Under the pieces are notes generated by a model that worked only from the letters and a program-made list of their open reading frames with translations, ran no database searches and had not been told where the DNA came from. From positions 215,803-279,802 of the forward strand of contig CAMKRS010000002.1 of NCBI GenBank assembly GCA_946415245.1: 64,000 nt of DNA, read 5' to 3'. The position numbers and the translations under genes are program-made. Below are positions 15,322-23,141 of this stretch, piece by piece. This stretch comes from an uncultured Prevotella sp. (GTDB taxonomy: Bacteria > Bacteroidota > Bacteroidia > Bacteroidales > Bacteroidaceae). The number at the start of each line of letters is the position of its first letter. The first letter of the stretch is position 1.

Positions 15322-16401
15322 CTAAAGTGGAACATCTTGCTCTTGATTCTTATTCCAGTCTAACGTCACACTGACACCGACGGTCTTGTCCTTGGTATAA
15401 AAGATACCCTTGCGGTCCAACCAACCTTTCAAAATAAACAACTGACCGGCCTTCAAACGCTTCTTCAGACGAAGAATGGTCTCGGTGATAGGACGATGAC
15501 CACACGTCGACGCGACATCTTGCTCGGGGACATACACACGGAACTCCCAGAGGGTTTCGTCTCCTTCCTGAGAGATAAAGGGCTCCTCGGTCTCAATCAC
15601 CGTACGGGTATCGGCACCGGGCTTGGAAGGGAAGGTCACAGAACAGAAGGCAAACGGCTGACCCATAACGGCATTGCCCACTAAACTAGTGTTGACAATG
15701 GGCGACCGACCGAAGACATAACTGCTGTCGCAGATATGATAACCGGTAGCAAAACCGGTGGTGTAGACGGTCATCTCACTGGGATCGACATCGCGAGGGT
15801 CTACCACTAACACAGCGGCACAGTTGGCCATATACAGACGGACATCAAAGTTCTGGTCCACACTGCCAAGCACATCCATCGGCTGACGGGCGGTGAAAAG
15901 ACCGGTCGTATGGGAGGCAACAGTGTCACCCGTCACCTGCTGAAGCATAGAGGGATGACAGAACTCATCGTTGACAAGACTGACCTGCTGATTGTCCACC
16001 AGGTTGGCAGCGGCCAGATGCATATACTGACGCATCGGCAGATTCAACGTGTAGGTGGCTTGGTTGGCATCCATAATGTGCTGGTCATGCTGCAGACGAA
16101 TGGAATCACCAACAGTATCGTAGAAAGAGAGATCCACATCGTGGGCGAAATCGGTGAAGATACCGGAAAGGAACTGACGCAACTCGTTGGCCAGGTCCTG
16201 CTCGGACTCGGTATTCAACTGGGTCTCGATCTCGGTTTCCATATTGGTCACCAAACGTAACTCATAGTCGATACGGGCCTGCTGGTCACAGTCGCTCTGA
16301 TCTTCATCGATCATGGAACAGCCCACCAAGCCCATCAGACCCATGAAACCCATGAGACTCATAAGACCCATCAAACCGATATATCGTCTCTCTCTTCTCA
16401 A
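15322..16401 (-). CDS. FimB/Mfa2-family fimbrial subunit lipoprotein
   Basis: A 359-residue lipoprotein. After the signal peptide come the Cys, an acidic D-E-D-Q-S-D-C stretch and then DYELRLVTN, the recognisable start of FimB/Mfa2 proteins (DUF1812), which anchor the growing pilus and set its length in Porphyromonas. The C-terminus has GQLFILKGWLDRKG and VSVTLDWN. The frame starts at TTG 16401, 3 bases after the stop of the major subunit gene and 7 bases after a GGAG. The alternative is the ATG at 16371. The signal peptide is odd: its hydrophobic core is built from 9-base DNA repeats coding for L-M-G triplets. It sits directly downstream of the Mfa1-like gene, as mfa2 does in known loci. Confidence 0.8.
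   Translation of the reverse strand: MRRERRYIGLMGLMSLMGFMGLMGLVGCSMIDEDQSDCDQQARIDYELRLVTNMETEIETQLNTESEQDLANELRQFLSGIFTDFAHDVDLSFYDTVGDSIRLQHDQHIMDANQATYTLNLPMRQYMHLAAANLVDNQQVSLVNDEFCHPSMLQQVTGDTVASHTTGLFTARQPMDVLGSVDQNFDVRLYMANCAAVLVVDPRDVDPSEMTVYTTGFATGYHICDSSYVFGRSPIVNTSLVGNAVMGQPFAFCSVTFPSKPGADTRTVIETEEPFISQEGDETLWEFRVYVPEQDVASTCGHRPITETILRLKKRLKAGQLFILKGWLDRKGIFYTKDKTVGVSVTLDWNKNQEQDVPL
16321..16374 (-). repeat. six 9-bp tandem repeats inside the Mfa2-like signal peptide
   Basis: RCCCATSAR units on the plus strand code on the minus strand for repeated L/F-M-G/S triplets forming the whole hydrophobic core. Confidence 0.9.
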
Positions 16402-16404
16402 AAC

Positions 16405-18564
16405 TTATTCTCCTAAAGGAACTTCAAAGGTCAGACCGGTCTGCCACTCCAGATCAACAGACATACCTAAGGAGATCTGTAAGGATCGGAGGTCGGGAAC
16501 GGTGACGTAAGCGTTCTTCAGCGAATTCTTGTTCAGAACGAAATGGGCAATCGTCATATAGTCCTGAATGAAGACACGACGCTGCTTCAACGTCTGACCA
16601 TTGGTATCATAAGGAGGCAATGCGTAATTCGTCGGCCAGGTGATACCCAAGGACTTGTTGTTCTTGTAACCTGCATCAGTGGCAGTGGTCTCACTGGCGG
16701 GACGCTGGTCGGGATCTAACTTACCGGCAATATAGAAGGTACCACCATTGGGGATCTTATTGTCACGACCGTAGAAATCATGACCGGTATTGTTCACAAA
16801 CTCCAAAGCAACATACACCAACGACTGGTCTTGATCGCGCTGGGCCTCACTCCAGTTGTCCCAGACAAGGGTGTAATTGGGCACCGACTTGTTGCCACCG
16901 GCAGTGTAACTCGGAATGGCAGTGCTGGGAAGACTGTTGTCGTAAATCATATAATTGAAACTGGAGGTGGCACCGTTCTTGGCCAGGTAATCCCAACCAA
17001 CAGTCTTCGGCTGACCACCGATAACGATACCGGTCAACAGGAAAGAGGTACCTGTCACCTCAATCTGGTTGCTCTTGTTGTCCTCAAGAACAGCAGCTCC
17101 GTAACGAACCGTCGACTCCAACAACGCAGTACCATAGTTGATATTATCGCGCATGGCAACACTACGGGTGGTGGGCTGAACACTACCGTCCTTGGTCCAA
17201 CCGCTCCAAGAGGCGTCATTATCCCAGGCAGACACACCGTCAGGATACTGAGCAGGGGTCTTGGCAGCATCGGTTACACGAACAGGACTGTTACCGAAAT
17301 AACAAAGCTCGGCGGGATACATATAGTTGTTAACACCGGCAGTACCACTGCCAACGATGGAATGACTGTCCTCGTCATAACGCCACTGACATTTGCTCGG
17401 AACAAAAGTCAACTGGGTAATACCGGCAGGAACACCGAAAATACGGGGGAACGAATTGACATCACCGTCCTTCGAAATCAAACTGACGGTTGTCGCATTA
17501 AGATCGGTTTTACTCAAAATAGTATTGATATCCAACCAGGATGTGGGGGAATTCAGATCGAAGAATTTCTCGATATTGTTTCTGACGGCAATACCAACCA
17601 ACTTAGCGGCGGCGTCCTGAATAGTGGTGGGCGAGGAACTGGAAACAGGGTAGAGGGCATTGTACAAATCGCCCATCATATAGGCAACAGCAGGACCGGA
17701 ACCACCTCGGATCTCACCCTCGGCAATGGTATGGAAAATAGCAAAGACATCGCCAAGAATGTCGCCATTGGAACTCATATCGCCTTCACCGGTCGACTCA
17801 AACGGATCGGTGGTCTTCTTGGTAATAGAAGTACCGGTCAGATCGGCATAGTCACTCCAAGATAAAGAGGTGATATGCTTCGTGACACCGCCCACAGTGA
17901 CATCTTCATCACTGATCGCGGTCTGGGCAATGGTGTTCATTGCATAGAGAATCAGACTCTCATACTGCTCAAAGGCGTCCTGACCAACAGCACTGGTACC
18001 ACTGCTCATGATACGGGGTATCAATGAGAAGCTGTGCTTGCTCATATCGGAACTGCTCAGATCAAAGGAGATCTCACCCGACTCGGCACTGTTGGCGCCC
18101 TTGGGAGCCTTACCCCAGAACATCAGGGTGTTGGTCTCAGTGGGCAACGACAACTCAATCACACGATGGGACAAGGGGACGCCATCTCCACTGGCACCGA
18201 TACCGGAACCATCAGGATCAAGACGGTTAGGCTCCAAGATGGCACCGAGATCATAACCCTTCATCACCGTCGTGGGAGTGGTCACATAACTGCCATCACT
18301 CGCCAGATGAATAGCGAACAACTGAGAGGTACCAATACCACGGAACGCTTCACCTAAAGTGGACTGGGTAGTGGCAGACGACTGACGGGTGGCAGACGTG
18401 TTACCAGTAGACACACTGAACACGAAATTGGCATTCACCGTCTTCGTCAACGGGTCATAATTCGGATTGTCAATCACCTCTTCCTCAGAAGAAGAACAGG
18501 CGGTCAAACCGAACGCACATGTAAGAGCCATCATGCTCGAGATAAAGAATGAACTTTTCTTCAT
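16405..18564 (-). CDS. Mfa1-family fimbria major subunit
   Basis: A 719-residue lipoprotein starting at ATG 18564 (MKKSSFFISSMMALTCAFGLTACSSS), lipobox LTAC. The mature start (VNANFVFSVSTGNTSATRQ, then TQSTLGEAFRGI) is characteristic of Mfa1-type stalk subunits of Prevotella and Bacteroides type V pili, where cleavage after an Arg frees the acceptor groove. The C-terminus has RVFIQDYMTIAHFVLNKNSL, NAYVTVPDLR and VDLEW, the conserved final strands of the family. At 719 residues it is longer than the P. gingivalis Mfa1 (about 560), with extra loops in the middle. It follows the DUF3575 gene by 29 bases and is probably the main structural subunit. No internal stop or frameshift was seen. Confidence 0.85.
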   Translation of the reverse strand: MKKSSFFISSMMALTCAFGLTACSSSEEEVIDNPNYDPLTKTVNANFVFSVSTGNTSATRQSSATTQSTLGEAFRGIGTSQLFAIHLASDGSYVTTPTTVMKGYDLGAILEPNRLDPDGSGIGASGDGVPLSHRVIELSLPTETNTLMFWGKAPKGANSAESGEISFDLSSSDMSKHSFSLIPRIMSSGTSAVGQDAFEQYESLILYAMNTIAQTAISDEDVTVGGVTKHITSLSWSDYADLTGTSITKKTTDPFESTGEGDMSSNGDILGDVFAIFHTIAEGEIRGGSGPAVAYMMGDLYNALYPVSSSSPTTIQDAAAKLVGIAVRNNIEKFFDLNSPTSWLDINTILSKTDLNATTVSLISKDGDVNSFPRIFGVPAGITQLTFVPSKCQWRYDEDSHSIVGSGTAGVNNYMYPAELCYFGNSPVRVTDAAKTPAQYPDGVSAWDNDASWSGWTKDGSVQPTTRSVAMRDNINYGTALLESTVRYGAAVLEDNKSNQIEVTGTSFLLTGIVIGGQPKTVGWDYLAKNGATSSFNYMIYDNSLPSTAIPSYTAGGNKSVPNYTLVWDNWSEAQRDQDQSLVYVALEFVNNTGHDFYGRDNKIPNGGTFYIAGKLDPDQRPASETTATDAGYKNNKSLGITWPTNYALPPYDTNGQTLKQRRVFIQDYMTIAHFVLNKNSLKNAYVTVPDLRSLQISLGMSVDLEWQTGLTFEVPLGE

Positions 18565-18593
18565 ACTTACACTTATTTTATTATTTCACTTTG

Positions 18594-19253
18594 TCAATTG
18601 ATGATATACACAACATTAATACCTAACTGCGGCAACAGGAAGATGCGGTCACCCTTACCATAATAGGTGCCACAATGGTCACAGTCGTATTCCTTGAACC
18701 AGGCATAACCAACGGCAACACCGGCCTCAGCCTCAATGCGCCAGTCACGGGCCAGGATCCAGGCATAACCGTACTTCGCACCCAAGGCCAACAAATCGCC
18801 CTGCAAACGACGGTCACGCACGGATTTGTACAGGCCGAACGGGAATTTTACATTTCCCACATTGAAATGGCTATAGATAGCATCCAACTCCAGATAATGG
18901 CCGCTATTATAAACAGTCACAGAGTCATGACGCACATTAACCACACGACCATCTTCGAAGGTATAGTGATTCAGCGTGTCGCGTTTCTGACCGAAATAAT
19001 GACGGATATTGGGCGCAACCAATACGTGGCGCCACTTCTTATTCTTGGTCTTGTCAATGTCCCAAGCGTTCAAACCTACGTTGATTCCGGCAGACCACGA
19101 CGAACCCAGTCGCACTTCTGCACCAAGGTTGGGAGAGAGCGTGGCGTCATAGAGTAGATTGGTGCGGAGTGCCAAGGTTTGGGCACTGGCCCGAGTGGTT
19201 ATTAAGCTCAATAACAGTAAAACTGTTAAGGATATTTTTGTTAGAAAATGCAT
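18594..19253 (-). CDS. DUF3575 domain protein, first gene of the pilus operon
   Basis: A 219-residue exported protein starting at ATG 19253 (MHFLTKISLTVLLLLSLITTRASAQ), signal cleavage after ASA. A longer reading from TTG 19277 is rejected because that TTG belongs to the promoter box TATATTTG. The sequence LALRTNLLYDATLSPNLGAEV, then KWRHVLVAPNIRHYF, then the C-terminal W-R-I-E-A-E-A-G-V-A-V-GYAW and CDHCG is the DUF3575 family pattern. These small beta-barrel-like proteins are encoded beside Mfa/fimbrillin operons throughout Bacteroidales. An outer-membrane role in pilus assembly is likely but not shown for the family as far as I know. It is promoter-proximal and separated by 29 bases from the major subunit gene. 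Confidence 0.85.
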   Translation of the reverse strand: MHFLTKISLTVLLLLSLITTRASAQTLALRTNLLYDATLSPNLGAEVRLGSSWSAGINVGLNAWDIDKTKNKKWRHVLVAPNIRHYFGQKRDTLNHYTFEDGRVVNVRHDSVTVYNSGHYLELDAIYSHFNVGNVKFPFGLYKSVRDRRLQGDLLALGAKYGYAWILARDWRIEAEAGVAVGYAWFKEYDCDHCGTYYGKGDRIFLLPQLGINVVYIIN

Positions 19254-19274
19254 GTTCAAATCAATTTGACGCTG

Positions 19275-19282
19275 CAAATATA
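19275..19282 (-). promoter_or_regulatory. TAnnTTTG -7 box of the pilus operon
   Basis: TATATTTG on the minus strand, 21 bases before the ATG at 19253. It fits the Bacteroidetes -7 consensus TAnnTTTG. No clear TTTG -33 element was seen. The AT-rich stretch upstream and a nearby C tract may matter for regulation. Confidence 0.7.
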
Positions 19283-19360
19283 CAAAAAATTAATTATGTC
19301 GTATAATATTATAGCAAAAATTTTCGATAAAACCTTCATTTTTTGCCTTTTTCCGCTTTA

Positions 19361-19369
19361 CCCCCCCCC
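19361..19369. repeat. C9 homopolymer tract upstream of the pilus promoter
   Basis: Nine consecutive C on the plus strand (G9 in the pilus-coding sense), about 80 bases upstream of the TATATTTG box. It is the longest G/C homopolymer I noticed in the window. Confidence 0.8.
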
Positions 19370-19509
19370 TAAAATTAACCACTTTTAACGCAAAACCGCC
19401 AAAAACCCCCAAGTTTTCCACCCAAACCTCTCCATCCGCCGCTCATTCATCATCTTTCTGCCTGTTTTTCGAAATTCTTTACATCAATCTTGCAATTATG
19501 CCTCGTCCT

Positions 19510-19564
19510 AGCTACGCCCTTGCTACGCCCTAGCTACGACCTTCCTACGCCCTTGCTACGATTT
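19510..19564. repeat. five tandem 11-bp repeats, GCTACGCCCT type
   Basis: Five head-to-tail units of 11 bases with consensus WGCTACGCCCT, the last one degenerate. The unit length is close to one helical turn. It sits between the pilus promoter and the amylase terminator. Confidence 0.75.
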
Positions 19565-19702
19565 TGCCCAAAATGCCCCTTTTTCGCCATATACCCCTCG
19601 TAAAAATTCCTTACACGCTTTTTCACACCCTTCTTGCCCCCTCCCTCTACCCTTCTACCCTTACGCTACCTTAGCCCTATCCTAACGTTACCTCGGATCA
19701 AC

Positions 19703-19743
19703 AAAAAAGCGGGGCTCCTCCGCTTTTTGGAAGATGCCCCGCT
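19703..19743 (-). terminator. intrinsic terminator of the amylase gene
   Basis: On the minus strand an 8-bp stem, AGCGGGGC paired with GCCCCGCT, is followed at once by a T run. It lies 22 bases after the stop of the GH13 gene. An alternative hairpin (AAAAAGCGG with CCGCTTTTT) overlaps it and excludes it. Confidence 0.75.
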
Positions 19744-19765
19744 CATTTCTCTAATCAATCGCCTC

Positions 19766-21694
19766 CTAAAACTCCAAGATCAGACTCTGCCGCGGCCTCA
19801 ACTCCAGATCCTTTGACAAATCATAATACCGATTGGTCAAAACATCCTTCACTTTCCCAGCCTTGCCTATCACCTCGGCATAACGACCAACTTCCATCTT
19901 GGCTGCCTTACGGGTGCCATTCAAAACAGTCAGCGCCGTACGACCCTGATACTGACGGGCAATCACATAAACACCATTATAAGGAATAAATTGCGTCATG
20001 CTACCCTTGGTAATGACATCATTTCCCTGTCTCCAATGCAACAGTCTGCTAAGCCACTGGAACATCGATTGCTCGGCCTTCGAACGACCTTCTTTTGTAA
20101 AACAATTGTGTGTGTCACCTGGAAAACCGCCGGGGAAGTCCTTACGTACATTGCCGTCGGTCACTTCCTTCGTGCCGTTCATCAACACTTCCGTACCATA
20201 ATAGAGCTGTGGGATACGGTTCACCGTCAGTAATAATGCCAAAGCCTGCTTCAAAGCCAAAGTATCACGACCATTGCCCAAAAACCTGTCGGTATCGTGA
20301 TTCTCAATAAATGCCATCACGCTCGACGGGTTCGGATAGAGATAATCGTAACAGAAAGAATTGTAAAGACGATTCAATCCGTTCCACCAGGCATCGGTCT
20401 CCTCATTCTTGGCCTGATTCAACTTGTCGAAGAAAGAAAAGTCCATGACCGTCTTGAGGTAGGAATTCTTCTCAGCCAACTTGGAGTCTCGCTGCCAGGC
20501 GGCAGTATAGGCGGGCTCCGTCACCCAGGTCTCACCTACGGTATTGAAGTTCGGATACTCCTCGTCAATCTCTTTCATCCACTGCGCCATCGCATCGGCA
20601 TAGGCATAGGGATAGGTATCCATACGGATACCATCAATACCCACCGTCTCAATCCACCAGATACTGTTCTGGATCAAATACCGCATCACATGGGGATTAT
20701 GCTGGTTCAAATCGGGCATCGAAGGCACAAACCAACCCTCCGTCGTTTCCCTCAAATCTACCTTCGAGGCATAGGGGTCCAACACCGGCGTCAACTTGTA
20801 GCTGGTCTGCAAATAAGCACTCTTCGTTGGCTCCGAACCATCTGCATTGGCAGTGAATCCCGTCATCGGGTCTCTACCACTCTGCTCCTCCGTGAGCCAC
20901 TCCGGCGTATTCAACCAGTCCTTCGAAGGCATATCATGCGTCCAGGGGTGCTCAAAACCGCTATGGTTAAAGATCATATCCATGACAATCTTCAAACCCT
21001 TGGCATGGGCCTCATCACAAAGCCGCTTATAATCGGCATTGGTGCCAAAACGGGGGTCTACCTTATAATAATCGGTGGTAGCATAACCATGATAAGTCGA
21101 AAAACCGTTCTCCTGGTCAGGAGAGTCATTCTCCAACACCGGCGTAAACCACAAGGCAGTCACACCCAACTCCTTGAAATAGTCCAGATGCTCCCTGATA
21201 CCGTTCAGATCGCCACCATGACGTAAAGAAGGCTTCGTGCGGTCTTCCTTATAATTGCGCATACCCTTCACCTGCGGGTTGTGACCTGCTCCTTGAGCAA
21301 AACGGTCGGGCATCAACATATACAGCACATCGGCATTGGTGAATCCCTGCCGCTTCTCACCGCTCATCTCCCGCGCCTTCAACTGATACTCCACTTTGGT
21401 CTTATCAAACTTCAACGTCATTGTCCCTGGCTGGGCGTCCTTTACATTAATATATATAAGAAGGTAGTTGGGCGAGTCAAGGCGCACCAGACTATCAATC
21501 GTGACACCGGGATAGTCAGTGGTCACACTCTGCACATCACGGATGCCATTGCCATAGACCATCAACTGCACCGTCGGGTTCTTCAGTCCCACATACCAGT
21601 CGGTAGGATCTATCCGGTTAATCACTGTCTTTTTAGCTGCCATCACTGTCATGTTCAATGCCACAAGGGCCGTTAAGATAAAAAGTCTTCGCAT
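19766..21694 (-). CDS. SusA-like GH13 alpha-amylase (neopullulanase type)
   Basis: A 642-residue enzyme starting at ATG 21694 (MRRLFILTALVALNMTVMAA), with a Sec signal peptide. A TTG 13 codons upstream is part of the promoter. An N-terminal immunoglobulin-like cyclomaltodextrinase-N domain (INRIDPTDWYVGLKNP) is followed by the GH13 barrel with its four conserved regions: DMIFNHSG near residue 240, GIRMDTYPYA with the nucleophile Asp near 359, GETW with the acid/base Glu near 388, and FIENHDTDRF with Asp near 467. This domain order is that of Bacteroides SusA, a periplasmic neopullulanase that cuts imported maltodextrins. It stands alone with its own promoter and terminator, far from the susB-malQ pair at the right end. 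The exact product profile cannot be told from sequence. Confidence 0.87.
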   Translation of the reverse strand: MRRLFILTALVALNMTVMAAKKTVINRIDPTDWYVGLKNPTVQLMVYGNGIRDVQSVTTDYPGVTIDSLVRLDSPNYLLIYINVKDAQPGTMTLKFDKTKVEYQLKAREMSGEKRQGFTNADVLYMLMPDRFAQGAGHNPQVKGMRNYKEDRTKPSLRHGGDLNGIREHLDYFKELGVTALWFTPVLENDSPDQENGFSTYHGYATTDYYKVDPRFGTNADYKRLCDEAHAKGLKIVMDMIFNHSGFEHPWTHDMPSKDWLNTPEWLTEEQSGRDPMTGFTANADGSEPTKSAYLQTSYKLTPVLDPYASKVDLRETTEGWFVPSMPDLNQHNPHVMRYLIQNSIWWIETVGIDGIRMDTYPYAYADAMAQWMKEIDEEYPNFNTVGETWVTEPAYTAAWQRDSKLAEKNSYLKTVMDFSFFDKLNQAKNEETDAWWNGLNRLYNSFCYDYLYPNPSSVMAFIENHDTDRFLGNGRDTLALKQALALLLTVNRIPQLYYGTEVLMNGTKEVTDGNVRKDFPGGFPGDTHNCFTKEGRSKAEQSMFQWLSRLLHWRQGNDVITKGSMTQFIPYNGVYVIARQYQGRTALTVLNGTRKAAKMEVGRYAEVIGKAGKVKDVLTNRYYDLSKDLELRPRQSLILEF

Positions 21695-21722
21695 ATCGTT
21701 GTTAGCTATTATTTTCACTTTG

Positions 21723-21730
21723 CAAAGATA
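21723..21730 (-). promoter_or_regulatory. TAnnTTTG -7 box of the GH13 gene
   Basis: TATCTTTG on the minus strand, 28 bases before the ATG at 21694, fitting the Bacteroidetes -7 consensus. Confidence 0.75.
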
Positions 21731-21741
21731 CAAATATTTTT

Positions 21742-21847
21742 AAAAGTAAAAAAGTAAAAAGGTAAAAAAGTAAGATTAAAAAGGTAAAAAAGTAAACCCG
21801 CACCCTTATTTTTTACCTTTTTACCTTTTTACTTTTTTACTTTTTTA
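21742..21847. repeat. A-rich tandem repeat forming a long inverted repeat between divergent promoters
   Basis: Units of 7-8 bases (AAAAAGT, AAAAAGGT) repeat on the left. Their reverse complements (ACCTTTTT, ACTTTTTT) repeat on the right after a short spacer near 21797-21807. The two arms can pair over more than 25 bases. The element fills the gap between the divergent promoters of the GH13 gene and the U32 peptidase gene. Confidence 0.85.
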
Positions 21848-21848
21848 T

Positions 21849-21856
21849 TATCTTTG
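21849..21856 (+). promoter_or_regulatory. TAnnTTTG -7 box of the U32 peptidase gene
   Basis: TATCTTTG ends only 8 bases before the ATG at 21865, so the transcript would have almost no 5' leader. Confidence 0.7.
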
Positions 21857-21864
21857 CACCCCGA

Positions 21865-23106
21865 ATGAGAATAGAAGACTTTGAAATCATGGCTCCCGTG
21901 GGCTCTCGCGAGTCCCTGGCGGCAGCGATACAGGCAGGAGCAGACAGCATCTACTTCGGCATCGAGAAACTGAACATGAGGGCGCACTCCGCCTCCACGT
22001 TCACCATCGACGACCTGCGCGACATCGCCCAAGAGTGCGAGGCACACGGCATCAAGAGCTACCTCACCGTCAACACCATCATCTACGGCGAGGACATCCC
22101 CCTGATGCACGAGATCATCGATGCTGCCAAACAAGCAGGCATCTCCGCCGTCATCGCATCGGATGTGGCCGTGATGACGTATTGTAATAAGGTGGGACAG
22201 GAGGTACACCTCTCCACCCAACTGAACATCTCGAACATCGAGGCCCTGCGCTTCTATGCACAGTTTGCCGATGTTGTAGTACTCGCCCGCGAACTGAACA
22301 TGGACCAGGTAGCGGAGATATACCGTCAGGTAGAGGCAGAGCACATTTGCGGCCCAAGCGGGGAACAAATCCGCATAGAGATGTTCTGTCACGGCGCCCT
22401 CTGTATGGCCATCAGCGGCAAGTGCTACATGAGCCTGCACGCTGCCAACCGCTCCGCCAACCGTGGGGAATGCATTCAGGTATGCCGTCGTTCCTATACC
22501 GCCACCGACAACGAGACGGGCTACCAACTCGACATCGACAACAAGTACATCATGTCGCCCAAAGACCTAAAAACAGTCCGTTTCATCGATAAAATGATGA
22601 AGGCTGGCGTCAGGGTATTTAAAATAGAAGGTCGCGCGCGAGGACCAGAATACGTCTATACCGTCGTGAAGTGCTACAAAGAGGCGATTCAGTCTGTACT
22701 CGATGACGACTTCACAGAAGAAAAGAAGGACGCTTGGGACGAACGCCTTGCCACCGTCTTCAACCGCGGTTTCTGGGATGGCTACTATCAGGGCCAACTC
22801 ATGGGCGAGTGGAACAAAAACTACGGTTCCAACGCCACCGAGCGCAAGGTCTATATCGGCAAAGGGGTGAAATACTTCTCAAAACTCGGAGTGGCGGAGT
22901 TCACCGTCGAGGCCAACACCTTCAAGGTGGGCGATAAGATGCTCATCACCGGCCCCACAACAGGCGTGATGTACGTCACCGCCGACGAGATCCATGGCGA
23001 CAACGGCCCCGTTCCCGTCGCTCTCCAAGGCACCCGCGTCTCCATCGCCGTCCCCGCCAAGGTCCGCCCCAGCGATAAACTCTTTAACCTTGTCGCCTCA
23101 GAGTAA
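21865..23106 (+). CDS. U32 family peptidase / tRNA or rRNA hydroxylation protein
   Basis: A 413-residue cytoplasmic protein. The U32 signature is complete: EMFCHGALCMAISGKCYMS near residues 170-188, with three Cys, followed by further Cys in GECIQVCRRSY that together suit an Fe-S site. The start MRIEDFEIMAPVGSRESLAAAIQAGADSIYFG is typical of the family. Members once called collagenase-like are now known in E. coli as TrhP (5-hydroxyuridine in tRNA) and RlhA (23S rRNA C2501 hydroxylation), both using a prephenate-dependent iron-sulfur mechanism. This protein is in the size range of TrhP, but I cannot say which RNA it acts on. The start ATG is almost leaderless. It is followed by sufE after a 35-base spacer made of 9-base repeats. 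Confidence 0.85.
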   Translation: MRIEDFEIMAPVGSRESLAAAIQAGADSIYFGIEKLNMRAHSASTFTIDDLRDIAQECEAHGIKSYLTVNTIIYGEDIPLMHEIIDAAKQAGISAVIASDVAVMTYCNKVGQEVHLSTQLNISNIEALRFYAQFADVVVLARELNMDQVAEIYRQVEAEHICGPSGEQIRIEMFCHGALCMAISGKCYMSLHAANRSANRGECIQVCRRSYTATDNETGYQLDIDNKYIMSPKDLKTVRFIDKMMKAGVRVFKIEGRARGPEYVYTVVKCYKEAIQSVLDDDFTEEKKDAWDERLATVFNRGFWDGYYQGQLMGEWNKNYGSNATERKVYIGKGVKYFSKLGVAEFTVEANTFKVGDKMLITGPTTGVMYVTADEIHGDNGPVPVALQGTRVSIAVPAKVRPSDKLFNLVASE

Positions 23107-23136
23107 TCGGAGTAATCAGAATAATCAGAGTAATCA
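23101..23136 (+). repeat. four 9-bp tandem repeats between U32 and sufE
   Basis: Four units of GARTAATCR begin inside the stop codon of the U32 gene and end 5 bases before the sufE ATG. The reverse complement of the same unit occurs in the sigma-54 gene. Confidence 0.9.
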
Positions 23137-23141
23137 GAAAT

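Larger units (their letters stand above)
19283..19702. other. long intergenic region upstream of the pilus operon
   Basis: About 420 bases without a credible gene. It holds an AT-rich stretch next to the pilus promoter, a run of nine C at 19361-19369, and five tandem 11-base units at 19510-19564. The rest is C-rich on the plus strand and codes for nothing recognisable. It could carry regulatory sites for the pilus operon. Confidence 0.6.

Noticed and set aside
16780..17865. Plus-strand open frame of 361 codons
   Set aside because: Antisense to the Mfa1-type major subunit gene.
19254..19277. TTG start 8 codons upstream for the DUF3575 gene
   Set aside because: The TTG is the end of the TATATTTG promoter box and the extension puts polar residues before the signal peptide.
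19634..19816. Small plus-strand frame of 60 codons near the amylase terminator
   Set aside because: Low-complexity, crosses the terminator hairpin and the end of the GH13 gene; no support.
20297..21226. Plus-strand open frame of 309 codons
   Set aside because: Antisense to the GH13 gene, codon-aligned shadow.
21695..21733. TTG start 13 codons upstream for the GH13 gene
   Set aside because: It overlaps the TATCTTTG box; MRRLF at 21694 gives a normal signal peptide.
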